DNA from: Rhipicephalus microplus
Lineage: Eukaryota > Arthropoda > Arachnida > Ixodida > Ixodidae
Length of the DNA: 64,000 nucleotides
Direction of reading: 5' to 3'
NCBI RefSeq assembly: GCF_043290135.1
Contig: NW_027464796.1
Coordinates: 186,001-250,000 of the forward strand
Shown: positions 47,493 to 59,690 of the stretch, in pieces
Position numbering within the stretch: position 1 is the stretch's first letter
Layout: each line of letters begins with the position of its first letter
Made by a program: the position numbers and the translations under genes
Notes under the pieces: generated by a model
Told to the model about the DNA's origin: nothing
Database searches by the model: none
The model's input: only the letters and a program-made list of their open reading frames with translations

Positions 47493-50400
47493 CCTAGTTT
47501 AACGTAATATCAACAGTCAGGTTAGAGTGCAGATTTTCTTATGGTTGAAAAGAAGTGGACATAACGGTGCGATAGCGTGAGTATCATACGTAACCCTTGT
47601 TAGCGTATTTTGGTGGGGTCGAGATGTAAAGTTTATGCGACTGCTATAAAAGTGGCGCTGACACTGAAACCACAGTTGGTGTTAATTCGACATGCTGTCT
47701 GTATTACAGAATTACAATGCTTAATGTGGCAATATAAAATTAGGTAACCAGCACTACATACACTATTGACGTTGAAGCGAAATTATACCGGCACAGGGTA
47801 TTTTTCCATAGCAGTTTCAAACTCATTCGTGGCTCTTTGCTAAAGTACCTGACTGCCACGCAGAATGCAAGGAATGTCTTTCTGCTGGTATTTTATTTTT
47901 ATTCTTTGCATTGATTGGGTGAATGTGGTCACAGCCGGTTTTGCTTAATGTACTTGCGTGTATGTAACCAGTGCCTGTTCTCGCGACCTGGCGCAGGTCA
48001 ATACACTGCCAATCCCCTGTGGCTCATACCTCCTTTTCCTAGCCCATAGCATACGGATATGTGTCACACTTGTCAGGAGAAAGGATTTGGTGACGTACAG
48101 GATATAAGTTCGACATATATTTGGATCATGGCGAGGCAGTGATACCTGTCGAGCCCTCTTGTGTTTTGCCATTTTGGTCAAAAGAAAGTTAAGAAGGTGA
48201 CCCCAGGAGTGACTGGATAGGCGTCAAGACAGATACGCTCAAAATGGCGTAGGTTTGCTAAATGAAGGAAAGTGTAAAGTCAAGGGCTTGTTTTTTTGTT
48301 ATGTACAATATTAATGAATACTAACAGAAAAAACTACCGGGGGTGTTATTATATGTATAATTGTAATGTAAATTTGAACAAATAAAAATTGACGAAAAGA
48401 TAACTTGCCATGGGCAGGGAACAAATCCACCACCTTCAAATAACGCGTCCAATGCTTTTTGCAGCACGTCCTATTGATAATAGCGTTTGATTTGACCCTT
48501 GACAAATTTGATTGAATTTTGAGTAGAGCGCTATTTGCTTTTTTTGTGCAACAATAAAGATTTTCACGGTGCTTGTGGCTAAAAGTGACGTTACAAGAAA
48601 CGTCACCCGACTAGGTTCCCAGCATCATACAAGCATTCACTGCACAGCACAATCACATGCATGTGGTACATGACACAGAATATTAGCACTTAGAAATTAC
48701 AATAAAATTTCATTTATGCAGAGTTGGGAGTGCATAACACAAAATTACTTGTACGACAATGCCGTATCCTGAAAAAATGGACAGAGCTCATGCTACTGAA
48801 AGTGGTTTTAACTTGTCAATAAAGCATGTTTGTCCTCGATAACTGCGCTCTTACGTGATAAACTACTTATGGTTACTGTGATATATTTTGTTAACCCGCC
48901 TGCAGTGCATGCGTTGTCTGTAGACAGAGCTGTTGTGTCGAAAAGCATTTGTGTTGGCCACTGCCAAAGCTTTATCTTTCCTTTTAAGCAGGCTTTGCCT
49001 GCAAGACAGCACTGCGGTTTGAAAAAGGCACTTGTGTTGAATATTGTAAAAGTTTGCTTACCTTTCCTGTTAAGCACAGGCTGCATAATTTTGTAGAAGG
49101 CACTTGGCAAGTAATAATTTAATTCCTAGCTCAAAACCTGAGATTTCACAGCAGCACAGTTGCCAACCATTGCCGCACAATGTGTTGAATAGCATCCGCA
49201 TCAGAAGGCATATATTCGCGTGTATCCTAGGGAGATAGCCAATTTACACTCCTTCTCAGTTCTATCGTTAGTGGAAAGTACTGCTTTGCCATACAAAACG
49301 CCGTGATGACCCCATTGTGTGAACAATGCACTACTCATTTACACATGAAGAAGATTCAAGTCCACGCAGCCACGCTTTTACAATGAATCATGTATTATTC
49401 TTTATAATACCTGCGATATTACTTCCTAAATGCGTGGGACCCACACCATCGATGTCTTCAGAATTATAAAATGTTTATTTTTCCCCCTCATATTCAGTTG
49501 CAATATTTCTGTGAACTAAAAATAAACAATAAAAATATTTATTACACATGCCTTTCAGGCAGCTCAAGTAATTGGATGTTGTACTGATTTCACAAATGCC
49601 TGTTTTTGATGCTAGTTTTGCTCTTCGCCCGCTAGTTCACTTGAGTGAAAATTCTGATTTTACGAGGCATGGTCAGTAATTTCTGCTCATATACATACTG
49701 CTCGATTCTATAGACAAGACGCTGCTTCCCACGTCTTCATCCGAAAACTGGCCTAAACACACTTTGTGGTGGCTTTTGGTAACGGTGCTCACTTGCAGCA
49801 TGTTCTACTTGTTATACCATCCTAAGAAAGGCTTGAATTGGATACAACTAGTATTTTCTATTCGGTTAGAAGCGATTGTATTCACATACGTACTTTTTTG
49901 TATTAAAGAAAGGTAAACAGATCTAGGTAGAGAGTCCTCAAAAATAGACTAAAAGAACAAGGTACCCTTAATGTAAAGCACCAATCACATGACTTCACCC
50001 ATGAGTCCATCCCCATTACCATATTAAGTCAATTGCTTGTTCCTTTTCTCGAGAAGTTCCTCACTAAAAAGCCATGGCAGTCCGCTCTCGTGCTTTATTT
50101 TATTCCCTGCTACCAATGCGATGTACGCGAAATACCAGTGTAGTAAAACGATACGCACTTTGGTCTTAAAGGTCCAAAAAGAAACTACTGGAGGAAGCTC
50201 AAGCCAATTTCTTCCTCCAGAGGTCATAAGTCACAATTTGGCACGTCGCACGGCCCACGCGACGAGGGCGCATGCCACGCAGCGCGACGTCTACGGCGAT
50301 GCTCGCAGCGAGTAACATGTAAAATTCAGAGAAACGTGGCTACGAGAAGAACGATGATCCTTGGCTGCACGGGAAAAAGAAGCCTGGCCCTATAGCTTCC

Positions 50401-52786
50401 ACACTCGTGAGCGCGTCTGTAACGCTCCCTCCATGTACGAAGCACAGCTGTCATCGGGGCCTAGCTGTCCCCGAAATGGGTGCTGTAAACACGAGTTATG
50501 ACCACTTACACTCGTGACACTTCCTAGTGTCGCGAAACATATACCGTAACTCCACTCGTTTAGGGCGCGCGTGCTTTAAAGCTCGGGAGTGTTGACGGAA
50601 GGGAGGCTGCTATAGTTTTACAGACGGTTTCAAGATTGCAAGAGTTGTACCCGAAAAAACTTCCGGTCACCTCACTTACCAGCTCCTCACGTCGAAACTG
50701 AGAGCACGTTTTTAAGTTTGTTTCCAAGAGTAACGAACGTCTTTCATTATCTTTTCAGATAAAAGAGACGCGCATACAGTTGAAGAGAAGCACTTCAAAT
50801 TTCTATGTAGCTCAAAAAAGGATGTACTTGAATATATTTTGCATATTAAGAGAAGGAAACTGTTGAATATAAGTGGGCTATTTTCTAATGCTCTTCTTGC
50901 CCACCAATGCTGCTATGCAACTTAGGTGGACAAACCCCGATGTCATCAAGGACCTGTGTTGGTAAACAATGAAAGGGTCTACACAGTTTATAAAATTGCA
51001 CACAGTTAAAATAAAAAGTAAAATAACAATCTTTCCGTATAGTATCAGCACTCATTCTTTGGTTCGCGTTCTTTTGCAAAAAGGCCTTAATTTAAAAATA
51101 AGTCAAATACAAGAATACTTCGACGATTTGGCTTTGCGTTTATATTTCCTTCGGTTGCTCTTTCTGACATTCGCTCGCAAAATTAACGCGTCCTGGAGAA
51201 TACAGTACTACTTATTGATGAAATCGATTGTTGGACCATATCTTAAGGGAAAAAAGAGCTAGTAAATAGAAAATTTTGAAATAAATCACGTTTTCCCAGC
51301 CCCACTTAGAGTTTTTTTTTCCACAAAATTGTGCACAAAGCTCCGTACATAAGCCAAAACATGTCTTGTTTCTGAATTGTTCTTGTCGTATTTGCTTCAA
51401 TACATTTCTTTAAATTTGGCAATAGTTGTGACAAAGCGATGCATGTTGAAATTTACACAGATGTCATGCAAGCTGGCTTCCCTCTGGCATTTGCGAACAC
51501 GTTACCGGAAGACGTTAGCGTCCTTGAACGACGCATCTCATAAAAGTAAGTCTATCCAGTGGCAATTTGCTAACGTGGCATGCTTTCACACCTTCATCTC
51601 GAGTGAGCGTTTCCAGGCCCACGTTGTACGGTAGAACTAGCATATTGACCATGTCATTGAAGAGCCAGCCATGCACCCCGTGTCATAAAGGCATACGGAA
51701 GTGAATGGGAGGTCTTGTTTCATGAAGTGCAGTTGATCTTGGGCACGAGCCTTCCAATTGGTTTTCACCACCGAGAAATAGCTTGCGCTAAGCCGTTGGG
51801 AAAATGCTGATGGGCTTCAAAAAAAGGATTATGGAACGCAAAAGAATACACTGGTTGTAAACGTGACAAGCGTGAGGCGCGGTTTTGTAGCAGCAGCAAG
51901 GACACGAGTTGCGCTTAGCGCCCTTACTGGATATATATACCAGGACAGTCTGGGCAGTTTATTACGCAATTCTCCTTGAAAGGTATGTGCCTCATTTGTA
52001 GAGCGAGGAATTTCGCCTACTCGTTTATTGCTTCCTCTACAGGGAAGGAATTAGGAATCCGGAGAAAACGAGGTTGTCCATGAACGTTTCTGGTTGACTA
52101 TCCTACGTGGGGAGGTGAGTATATGAATTGTGAAGATTAGATAAAGAGGATGACTCGAAAGGATGAAAAGAGCGATAAGCTGCACGTACGCGTGGCGTTG
52201 CTTTACTTGTTCGAGGAGTTAACAAGTATTGTAGAATTAGAGCTGGTCAAGCAGTTTGTCTAATTAATTCCTACCGACATACCTTAGTATGTTACAATCA
52301 CTTTTCTTTTTTTTTTCAGTGCAATCGTTACGTCATTCAGTTTTTGCATTTCCGAGGAAGCTTTCGGCTAAAACAGTGGTCCCATTTTTCGTGTTGTGTC
52401 AACAGTTGTACAATTTCTTGAGCCAGAATGCCATTAAATGCGTTATCGAAGCTACATAATACTATCAAGAATTTCGAATACACAGAATTGCTAGCAATAT
52501 CTCCACAAAACTTCCATGGTACATTCCATTTGTGAGTTCCTACTCGTAAAAAACGTTGCGAGGCAAGCAAACTTGGAGTAGCTATAATAGACGAAATTTT
52601 GAGCGCGAAAATTTCATACTGAAGCTTTTTTAGAGAAAAATATTCAATAATTTGAAGTAAGTTGTATTCGACTAAAGGAGAGCGGTGACAGGGTTATACA
52701 AGTCATGCTACCAACTTATAGTTAGTGTTCTAGCGGCTACAAGTTCTTTTTTTTTTCACCCATTAAACCACAGTATCTCCTCTCTT
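47493..52786. other. Unassigned stretch with a CpG-rich patch
   Basis: No supported gene. About 50240-50620 is clearly richer in G, C and CpG than its surroundings (GCACGTCGCACGGCCCACGC and similar), which could mark a promoter region or a decayed repeat. No reading frame of note begins there. Confidence 0.4.
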
Positions 52787-52880
52787 CAAAGAACCCTGGC
52801 TGGTTGTAACTTCTGGAGCCCGCCACTATGACGTCACTGATAATCATATTGTGGTTTTGGTGCGTATAGCCCAGATAACA
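52787..52880 (+). mobile_element. SINE 3' body fragment, plus orientation, decayed
   Basis: AAAGAACCCTGGCTGGTTGT, TTCTGGAGCCCGCCACTATG and GTGGTTTTGG line up with the AAAGAACCCCAGGTGGTCAA, TTCTGGAGCCCTCCACTACG and ATGGTTTTGG blocks of the copy at 53546-53779. Confidence 0.7.
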
Positions 52881-53532
52881 GTATTCTTCAAAATATCCAA
52901 CATTTTAACAAACAGTAGTTTAGTTTTACTTACAGAGTACCTTGGTTGGCCTAACACACTGAATCACATTCACTTTTAGAACAAGAATGCTTACATAACT
53001 TTCTCATAACCTGGTCACCAAAGAGACGAAAATACTCCAATTTCCGCACCCCAAAAGCTATTTTTCTCGTAACACCTACAGTGCACCTCCCGCTTCAATT
53101 TATTTACTTCTACGAGAACGATGAAACAAAAGAATGAGCAGGCCATGCGAAATTTCCTGATGAATTTTCTGACGGTAGACAAAAGTGTGACCTGGTGGTG
53201 TACCAGGAATGAAATCTGCTGGGTCAGAGTCAGTTAGGCTGCTGTTGTGAGCCATGTCGTTGACACACGTAAAATTCACCTTGGTGTGTGCTGAGCGCTA
53301 CCGCGGCCTAAATTACTTTCCTCGTTTAGTAATCCGAACGTACATCTTCACGTGGCTCTTGACTTGGGCAGACGGCAACTGTCCTCGTTTTCTCGTTAAC
53401 CTGAGTAGCAATTAAGAGCGAAAACCACGACACAATGTTTTCACGACACACAAGTGCTCATTATCTAAGCGCTAACTTGTAGCCGGTGCATATATAATTC
53501 AGTGTTCTGCCGCTGTGGTTTCTTGCTTTGAT
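52881..53532. other. Unassigned
   Basis: No gene or repeat recognised between the two SINE copies. Confidence 0.4.
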
Positions 53533-53545
53533 ACAATCAGTCAGC
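53533..53545 (+). repeat. Left target-site duplication of SINE
   Basis: ACAATCAGTCAGC here and ACAATCAGCCAGC at 53780-53792 differ at one of 13 bases. Confidence 0.65.
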
Positions 53546-53779
53546 GCCCCACCACGCTGGTATAGTGGCTAAGTTGCTGACCCGCAGGTCGCGGGATCGA
53601 ATTCCGGCTGTGGCAGCTGCCTTTCCGATGGAGGCGGGAATGATGCAGGCCCGTGTGCTCAGATTTGGATGCCCGTTAAAGAACCCCAGGTGGTCAAAAT
53701 TTCTGGAGCCCTCCACTACGACGTCTCTCAAATTCATATGATGGTTTTGGGACGTTAAAACCCCCATATCAATCAATAA
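53546..53779 (+). mobile_element. Nearly complete tRNA-derived SINE, plus orientation
   Basis: 234 bp. The head has an A box (TGGTATAGTGGCTAAG, about 53560-53575) and a B box (GCGGGATCGAATTCC, about 53591-53605), for internal polymerase III transcription. Then come GATGGAGGCGGGAATG, CGTGTGCTCAGATTTGG, TTAAAGAACCCCAGGTGG, TTCTGGAGCCCTCCACTACG and GATGGTTTTGGGACGTTAAA, and an ATCAATCAATAAA tail. This is the common ixodid SINE plan (Ruka-like). It needs a LINE for copying; the similar AATC-type ends suggest one, but the partner is not identified. The minus-strand reading frame across it is a shadow. Confidence 0.85.
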
Positions 53780-53792
53780 ACAATCAGCCAGC
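53780..53792 (+). repeat. Right target-site duplication of SINE
   Basis: Matches 53533-53545 with one difference. Confidence 0.65.
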
Positions 53793-55021
53793 ATACTACT
53801 TCTAAAACCCGTCCACTTGTTGTGGTATCTTGTTTAGGACATCAAATTTGTGTTTCACCTTGAAAGCCCCTAAATGAAAAATAAAAACAAATAAACTAGG
53901 CATGAGGAAGTAACCTGAACTTCATTGTTTATGCCTGCTCTGAACCGACTCGTTATGACTGGCTGTGGCTTTCACAATGAGTACAGCCGTCGTTTAACCA
54001 AGACACTTGCCTGTCCAGCAATCTACGAAGTTCGGTCGGCAGAAGTACGTCTAGTAATCACCTTTAGAATGCATGCCTAGCCGAAACCACCCTTGCAGTC
54101 AGAGCGTCATGTAAAGGAGCTACTTGGCATATGGCAAAAGTGGGATATAAGAACTTCATAAAGCACGCGAGTAAAGGCAAACGACTCAGGTGTTCTTGAA
54201 GAATACCTCAAGTACTGGGAAGATAAGTTCTGCTGGAGCATTGTTTTTTTTTCACCCTCAGCTTACGCTCTCCATCTCCCCTTTTCCTAATAATTTACAA
54301 CTGATAAATACTACGATTGACATGGTGTTTCTTTTATCAGTTCGGCGCTAAGTATCTATGTGTTAGCTCTAAACTGCAGGACACAAGTAGTGAAGCACCG
54401 AAAACTTATTGTCCAGTGTATTAAAATCCACCCTCATGAAAGACAAATCCTGGCCACAAAATAACATGTTTCATGAAAACCACCATTTCAAAGGATTTAA
54501 GCAATCTTAGCTTTCGCCATAAAAGAACTTCTAACTTAGTTGTGCATATTTGAACTCCCGCTGGCATTCGTGTATCCTAGCCCAATCGTTGGTTTAACGT
54601 CTCGTTTATCAGGCTACCAAAGCGCATATCAGAGACCACGCTGAAAAAAGCGGGTTCTTGATATCTGCTTCAACTGAAAACCGCAACAATACCAGATGCC
54701 CGCTGTCATCCAAAACACCACCACCCTCCCTTTAGCGAGAGCGGTGGGGTTCACATTTTGTGGTCATCGCTTTAGCGATGAGCATTAGATGCGAAGCGGC
54801 TATTTGACTAGTTTTTGTAACGCTGTCCATGAGTGCACATAACCCCCTTGCTGTAGGTGTTGGAGTGGTGCCGAGTAGGTCAAGGAGCAGGTGCGCGTTT
54901 GCGTCACCCTCTCTTTCGTCTGCAGCAGCTGCCGAATCTTCCAACCACTCGCAACAAACTTCTTTCCAGCTTTACCCTTTTCAGCGCCCTCAACGCTCCA
55001 CCGCACGTCAAGGGGAAACAC
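53793..55021. other. Unassigned, with a small hairpin
   Basis: TCATCGCTTTAGCGATGA (about 54765-54782) forms an 8-bp stem. Reading frames of 136 codons (minus, 54800-55210) and 110 codons (plus, 54829-55161) overlap the inverted repeat next door and have no known domain. Confidence 0.4.
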
Positions 55022-55134
55022 CAGACAGATTTGGCTGTGCATCCGCAGTAGCCGTACGGACGCGGCTTTCCATTGCAAATGGCTTGAAGGCTGCGTCCGT
55101 ACGGCTGCTAAGGACGCGTGACAAAATCTGTCTA
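55022..55134. repeat. 113-bp inverted repeat (hairpin)
   Basis: Arms of about 47 bp (55022-55068 and 55088-55134) pair around a 19-base loop. The best part is AGCCGTACGGACGC on the left against GCGTCCGTACGGCT on the right; outer blocks are AGACAGATTT and its inverse AAATCTGTCT. Mismatches are mostly transitions. It may be a foldback or a short hairpin MITE. Confidence 0.85.
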
Positions 55135-56122
55135 CTCTTCCAATTTGTTTATTTGGCATGAAACTTCCACGATACCCAACACGCTTCCTGTGCCCTTGCG
55201 TTTCAAACAAACGTTTTCGTGATTAAACAATTCATCGAGTTTCGCTTCAAACCGTTCTTCCTGCACCCACGTCGACGCCTGTTTCAACCAGGTCAACGCC
55301 GTGCGCACCGCTGCTGCTTCTCATCCAATCATGCAGAGTTCCTTTCGGGGAGATGTTCCATAATTTTATGCAGCAAGCTTTTTTTTATCGAAGAGCCCTC
55401 ATAAATTACAACAAACTGGCATGCGCAAATCAGGTAGGCGGATAAATGTTCCAGATTTGAGGCCCCCAGTGTTTCGCCCTATAGCACCCGCTCAACCTTG
55501 CTTCCCCATTCTCACTATTATCGGGAGTCAATAAAGTTTATTGTGCCTTTCAGTGAATTCAATCACATATTTTCACTAATTAACTACTGAGGCTATTGTA
55601 TCTTTTAATAGGTAAAGTTAGTATTCATAGGCACGCGATGTAGCTGCTGAGTCGATGCACTATCATTTATTTTTATTTTTAGGAGACCTGATGAGTGTTT
55701 CCAAATCTGGAAGCATGGGGTCAAACGCTTATAATTGGAAAAGAAACAAGAGGATCACTAGATAATTCTTCTGCAAAAATACAGTTCAATCATGTCCGAT
55801 AGAAAATAATGCTTTGAAGTTTTTGTATATCACATAAAAAACTAAATCAAAACACGTAGTCAAATAAAGAGCTGCGCAAACAATTTATGACTGATGGCGT
55901 GTGTTTTGTGAGGATTGAAACAGCGCATCATGGAATATTTATATTGGTGCTATCAAAGTGAGTTAATGCATTCCTTATTCTCTGGGGATCAGGTGTTCAT
56001 TTCCCAATATTGAACTTAGCATTATTTGACAAGGTAAGCATGCACTGCGAATAGAAGCGAGAGATGAAGCGCAACGCTGAAAGAAAAGTAAATCCGATGG
56101 CCACTCGCGTTGTTTTGAAGTA
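55135..56122. other. Unassigned
   Basis: AATAAAGTTTATTG near 55530 looks like a retroposon 3' end signal, but no coding remnant precedes it. Nothing else is recognised. Confidence 0.4.
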
Positions 56123-56150
56123 CAAACAGAGCGTCCGGACACTCTGTTTG
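56123..56150. repeat. 28-bp palindrome, one mispair
   Basis: CAAACAGAG, then a base pair that does not match, then GTCCGGAC, and the inverse CTCTGTTTG. Only the pair formed by C56132 and A56141 fails to match. Confidence 0.9.
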
Positions 56151-58380
56151 CACTTGTCGTCGTTCATGCATGAATTCTGCTTGTACCCTTAGAGATTTCT
56201 CGCAATCACACTGTGTGATGAGCATGTAGCAAATATTTTGCAAAAACTTCCATATCCGCCTTCTAAACAAAGCTAAACAATAGTTTTTCTCGAGATACGT
56301 ATAACATATTTTCATCATTCGTATGAATCATAGTGGAAATACACGCAGCAAACCTTTGTATGCAATCATTAGGCCAGCTGCAGTGCAAGTTTGCTTGACT
56401 CAAACATATGAATATGGCCCGATCTCATTGAGATACAATATCACAAATTGTAATAACCTGGATGCTGATGTCATATCACAACTGCGACACTTAAGGCGCC
56501 AGATCCTTACTAGCAGTAATGGTAACATTTCAAAAAAACTATTGTGAAGACAAAGCAAGACAGACGAAATGTGCACATGTAGGCGAATGAGTTTTTTTTT
56601 TTTTGCTTTTGGATTATGCAGTTTATGAGAGCAGTACACTTTTTTGCTAGCGGACATCAAACCAACCAAGCTAAAATAAGTAAAGAAGTGTAAGAAGTTA
56701 ACACAAAGCAATAGCTGATACAGTAATAGGCGGAATAAAAAAATAAAAGTGCGTACTTTAGTTGCACAGTTATACAATTACCTTGAAACTGCACGACAAG
56801 AAATTGTTTTTTTGTTTATACTGTACGTTGCACATGACATTTTGGTTTTTTGTAGCCAATACTTGTGACGGCTTCTGTATGGCATAGAGGTGAAACAACA
56901 AACAAAGTTGTACAGCAGCCATTGTTGTAGAATATTTTAAAGAACTTGTCTGTGAAGGCTGTGTTTCCGGCAAACTATATCATGTAGGTAAAACCCCCAA
57001 GCATGTGAATTTTCTAAGGAGCAGCTGAGGCTCCACAACTGAGATAACACAATTGCTTTTCTGTGCTCAAAAAGGGCGGCCTCAACGAAGTTACATGATG
57101 TTCACCTACTCTTATCGTAATTATTCCAACATTTCTTTCACATCTTATGAGGGCAAGTTTGCAATTTGCTGCAATGAGCCTCTTTCATATTAGAGCACGT
57201 TTTTAAATCTAAGCCAGGTACGTGCAACCAGTTGTGTGTCCTACATTCTGTTTACTTTCAAATATTATAACAATACTGCTTAAGAGGTCAAATATAAGCA
57301 AACTTTCAAGATATAAACGCTAAATTTGGGGCATCGCCTTATGCTTTCCTGTGTCGTCCCGTAGTTATAGAAATAATTACGCAAACGATATAACAACAAG
57401 CGCACGTGTGCTTCGCTAAAATTTCAGCCGCCAAACACTTATAAAAATTGATGCTGCTGCTGGGATAAGTTTAATTGATCAAAATACAGACAATATTTTC
57501 ATCAACTTCAGAAACGCGCTAGTAATAAGGTGGTCACTTATATCTTAAACATTATCAGAGTGATATATTTCTACTCATTAACACCTTACTTATTCTTTCT
57601 GGTGATAACGTTAAGCATGGTGATGACATGGTAAGTATTGCTGTCTTCAGTGTATGTATCAGTCTGCAATTTCATCTCATCTTTACTGACTTAGTTTCCT
57701 CGAACGATTCTATTGAATCCAGCCGATACGCAATGGTCAACACTGGCGTACATATAAGTCTAACGCCTAGCTAAGGGTGTAAACCTGCGTGGTTTTTTTC
57801 TCGAAAAGTCAACAATAACAGGATTAATGCTGTAACTTCACGCGAGAATTCTGCTTCGTCAGCAAGTAGACAGCGACAGCGCCATATTTCCTCACGGACC
57901 CATCAGTCTTCTATGGGTATACAGACTACGCTGTAGTAAACTGTCTTCGCACTCCTCTTACGTTTTTACTGGAATATCCGATTTTTCATTGCCTGATATT
58001 TATCATGTTGGTGGCCCGGCCTTCAAACATTTGTGAATCTTCCTAATAATATAAGGGTTGCCCATTGCTGGAAGGTTAAAAGCCTAGTAATAAAATCAAT
58101 TAAAAGAATCCCGGGATGAATTATTGCAGCGTTGTTGCACGGTCGCAGGCTGGCCGATTGTTTCACAAGCTCACTACGCAGGTTCACGTATTGCTCAAAC
58201 TAAAGCGATCTATCTAATTGATGTTGTGCTTTAGTGAGTGGCATGTGTTTATATAAGCGCGCACATGATGTCGAAACGTAATATTTTCCTTGGTATCGCA
58301 TCTATTACGCCTTCAAAAAATGAAAAATCGAATTAAGTTTTAATATTTCATAATAAGATGTACAAAAATAGAATATACAG
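56151..58380. other. Unassigned AT-rich stretch
   Basis: No supported gene or repeat; poly-T run near 56590-56604. Confidence 0.4.
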
Positions 58381-58419
58381 AAGGAGGTCCCGTAGTAAAC
58401 ACTGAATTGGGACCTCCTT
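58381..58419. repeat. Hairpin with perfect 11-bp stem
   Basis: AAGGAGGTCCC (58381-58391) pairs with GGGACCTCCTT (58409-58419) across a 17-base loop. Confidence 0.9.
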
Positions 58420-58658
58420 ATTGAAACACCCATTTTGTTACTGCTTCCGAGGTCTCACTTGATGCGAGATTGTGTCCAGAGCCTAGAATGGGTTAAAAAT
58501 AGGGATGTGCGCCATCTCATTCTACGAATAGGCAATTGAGCATGGAAGGCTCCCATATTTTTGGCGCGTATCGTACACCTGGTATAGGTTACGAACGAGG
58601 TAGCAATATACAGGACCCGAAGGAAATTCAGACAGGATAAACAGTCTATAAAACATAA

Positions 58659-58703
58659 TATCGTAGTTTTTGGACGTTAAACCCGGCATATCAATCAATC
58701 AAC
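58659..58703 (+). mobile_element. SINE tail fragment, plus orientation
   Basis: GTAGTTTTTGGACGTTAAAC and CATATCAATCAATCAA match the last 40 bp and tail of the SINE at 53546-53779. Heavily 5'-truncated. Confidence 0.7.
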
Positions 58704-58765
58704 ACATGATACGATGCCACGCAGTAGGGAGAATGAAAGTGTATGTACACTTGTGCACATACATA

Positions 58766-58960
58766 ATTTATTTATTTATTTATTTATTGTACCCTCAGGG
58801 CCAGAGGCATTGAAGAGGGGAGTGGGTTTACAAAAAATGGATTCAGAAGGTGAGCAAAGGGGAGTACAGGATTCAACGTTTACTGAATAATCAATTTTAG
58901 CTGATAACAAAGTTAGGACACAAAAGTAGAACAAAAGAGATCTGGCGTACATATTTTAAA
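58766..58960 (-). mobile_element. LINE 3' tail with TTTA microsatellite, minus orientation
   Basis: Six ATTT/TTTA units (58766-58788) are directly followed by GTACCCTCAGGGCCAGAGGC and a GAGGGGAGTGGGTTTAC segment. On the minus strand this is a 3' UTR ending in a TAAA repeat, the form of CR1/L2-like or similar LINE ends in ticks (from memory). The inner boundary is uncertain and no coding part is kept. Confidence 0.5.
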
Positions 58961-59109
58961 TAATTCTAGAAATACATAAAGTATGGTAGAACACCTCCTG
59001 CCCCAAAAAAATCTCTGGCTACGCCCCTGTACATTGGCATTTATTTCTATACCTGTCTTTCTTGGTCTTTTTTATATATCTTGCTCTCTCTCTCTTTCTC
59101 CTCATTTCT

Positions 59110-59690
59110 TTCAACGTCACGCCCAGTTCCCATTCTCCCCCGAGCTGTTCAATGCTGTACAAGGCTTTGCTATGCTATGCGCAGCTATGGGGCCTCGACA
59201 GCTGGTTAGCAAGGTCGGTTGTGAGTCGGCTAGCCATTACTAATTGATTCAGTTATCGCATTGGTAAGGCTGACTCCCTCAAGTGTGATAACTGCAATTC
59301 CGTAAAAGCTCTACCATCTCCTTTGTCATTGTCTCAACTTTGAAGAAGATCACCGGACTGTTCAGTGGGCTTTAAGAAGACTGGATGACCGACCCTTTAC
59401 TCTGGAGAACATCTTTGTTGGGTCACATTCAAATACATCAGCCCAGGAGGCCACACGAGCCCTTCGACAGTTCTTGAGGTCAACGTTACTCAGTGGCCAC
59501 CTGCAAGACCCTGCACATTGTGGGTGGTGTGTGTGATGATTGCAGCGTCCATCTATTCATAACTCTCTCTTTTACTCCATTTCCCTCTCCCCAAGTTTAG
59601 TCTAGCAAACTGGACTTACTGTAGTTAACCTTCCCCCTTTTCTTAAATGCGCTCTCTCTCTCTCGCCTTTAAATCGAGGCTATTCAGGTT
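59110..59690 (+). pseudogene. LINE 3' end: C-terminal knuckle remnant and 3' UTR
   Basis: ADSLKCDNCNS (about 59265-59300) is the start of a LINE C-terminal knuckle. After a decayed part (frame loss near 59330) ALRRLDDRPFTLENIF (about 59368-59415) and ALRQFLRSTLLSG (about 59460-59500) follow, typical of the last residues of I-type tick LINE proteins. The 3' UTR is pyrimidine-rich and ends in a CT repeat at about 59652-59672. RT and RNase H are missing. The plus frames at 58983 and 59062 have no domain. Confidence 0.65.

Noticed and set aside
53546..53620. Functional tRNA gene
   Set aside because: A and B boxes are present but no cloverleaf can be formed and the context is a SINE.
54800..55210. 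136-codon minus frame overlapping a 110-codon plus frame
   Set aside because: Both are open because they cross a GC-richer inverted repeat; no domain on either strand.
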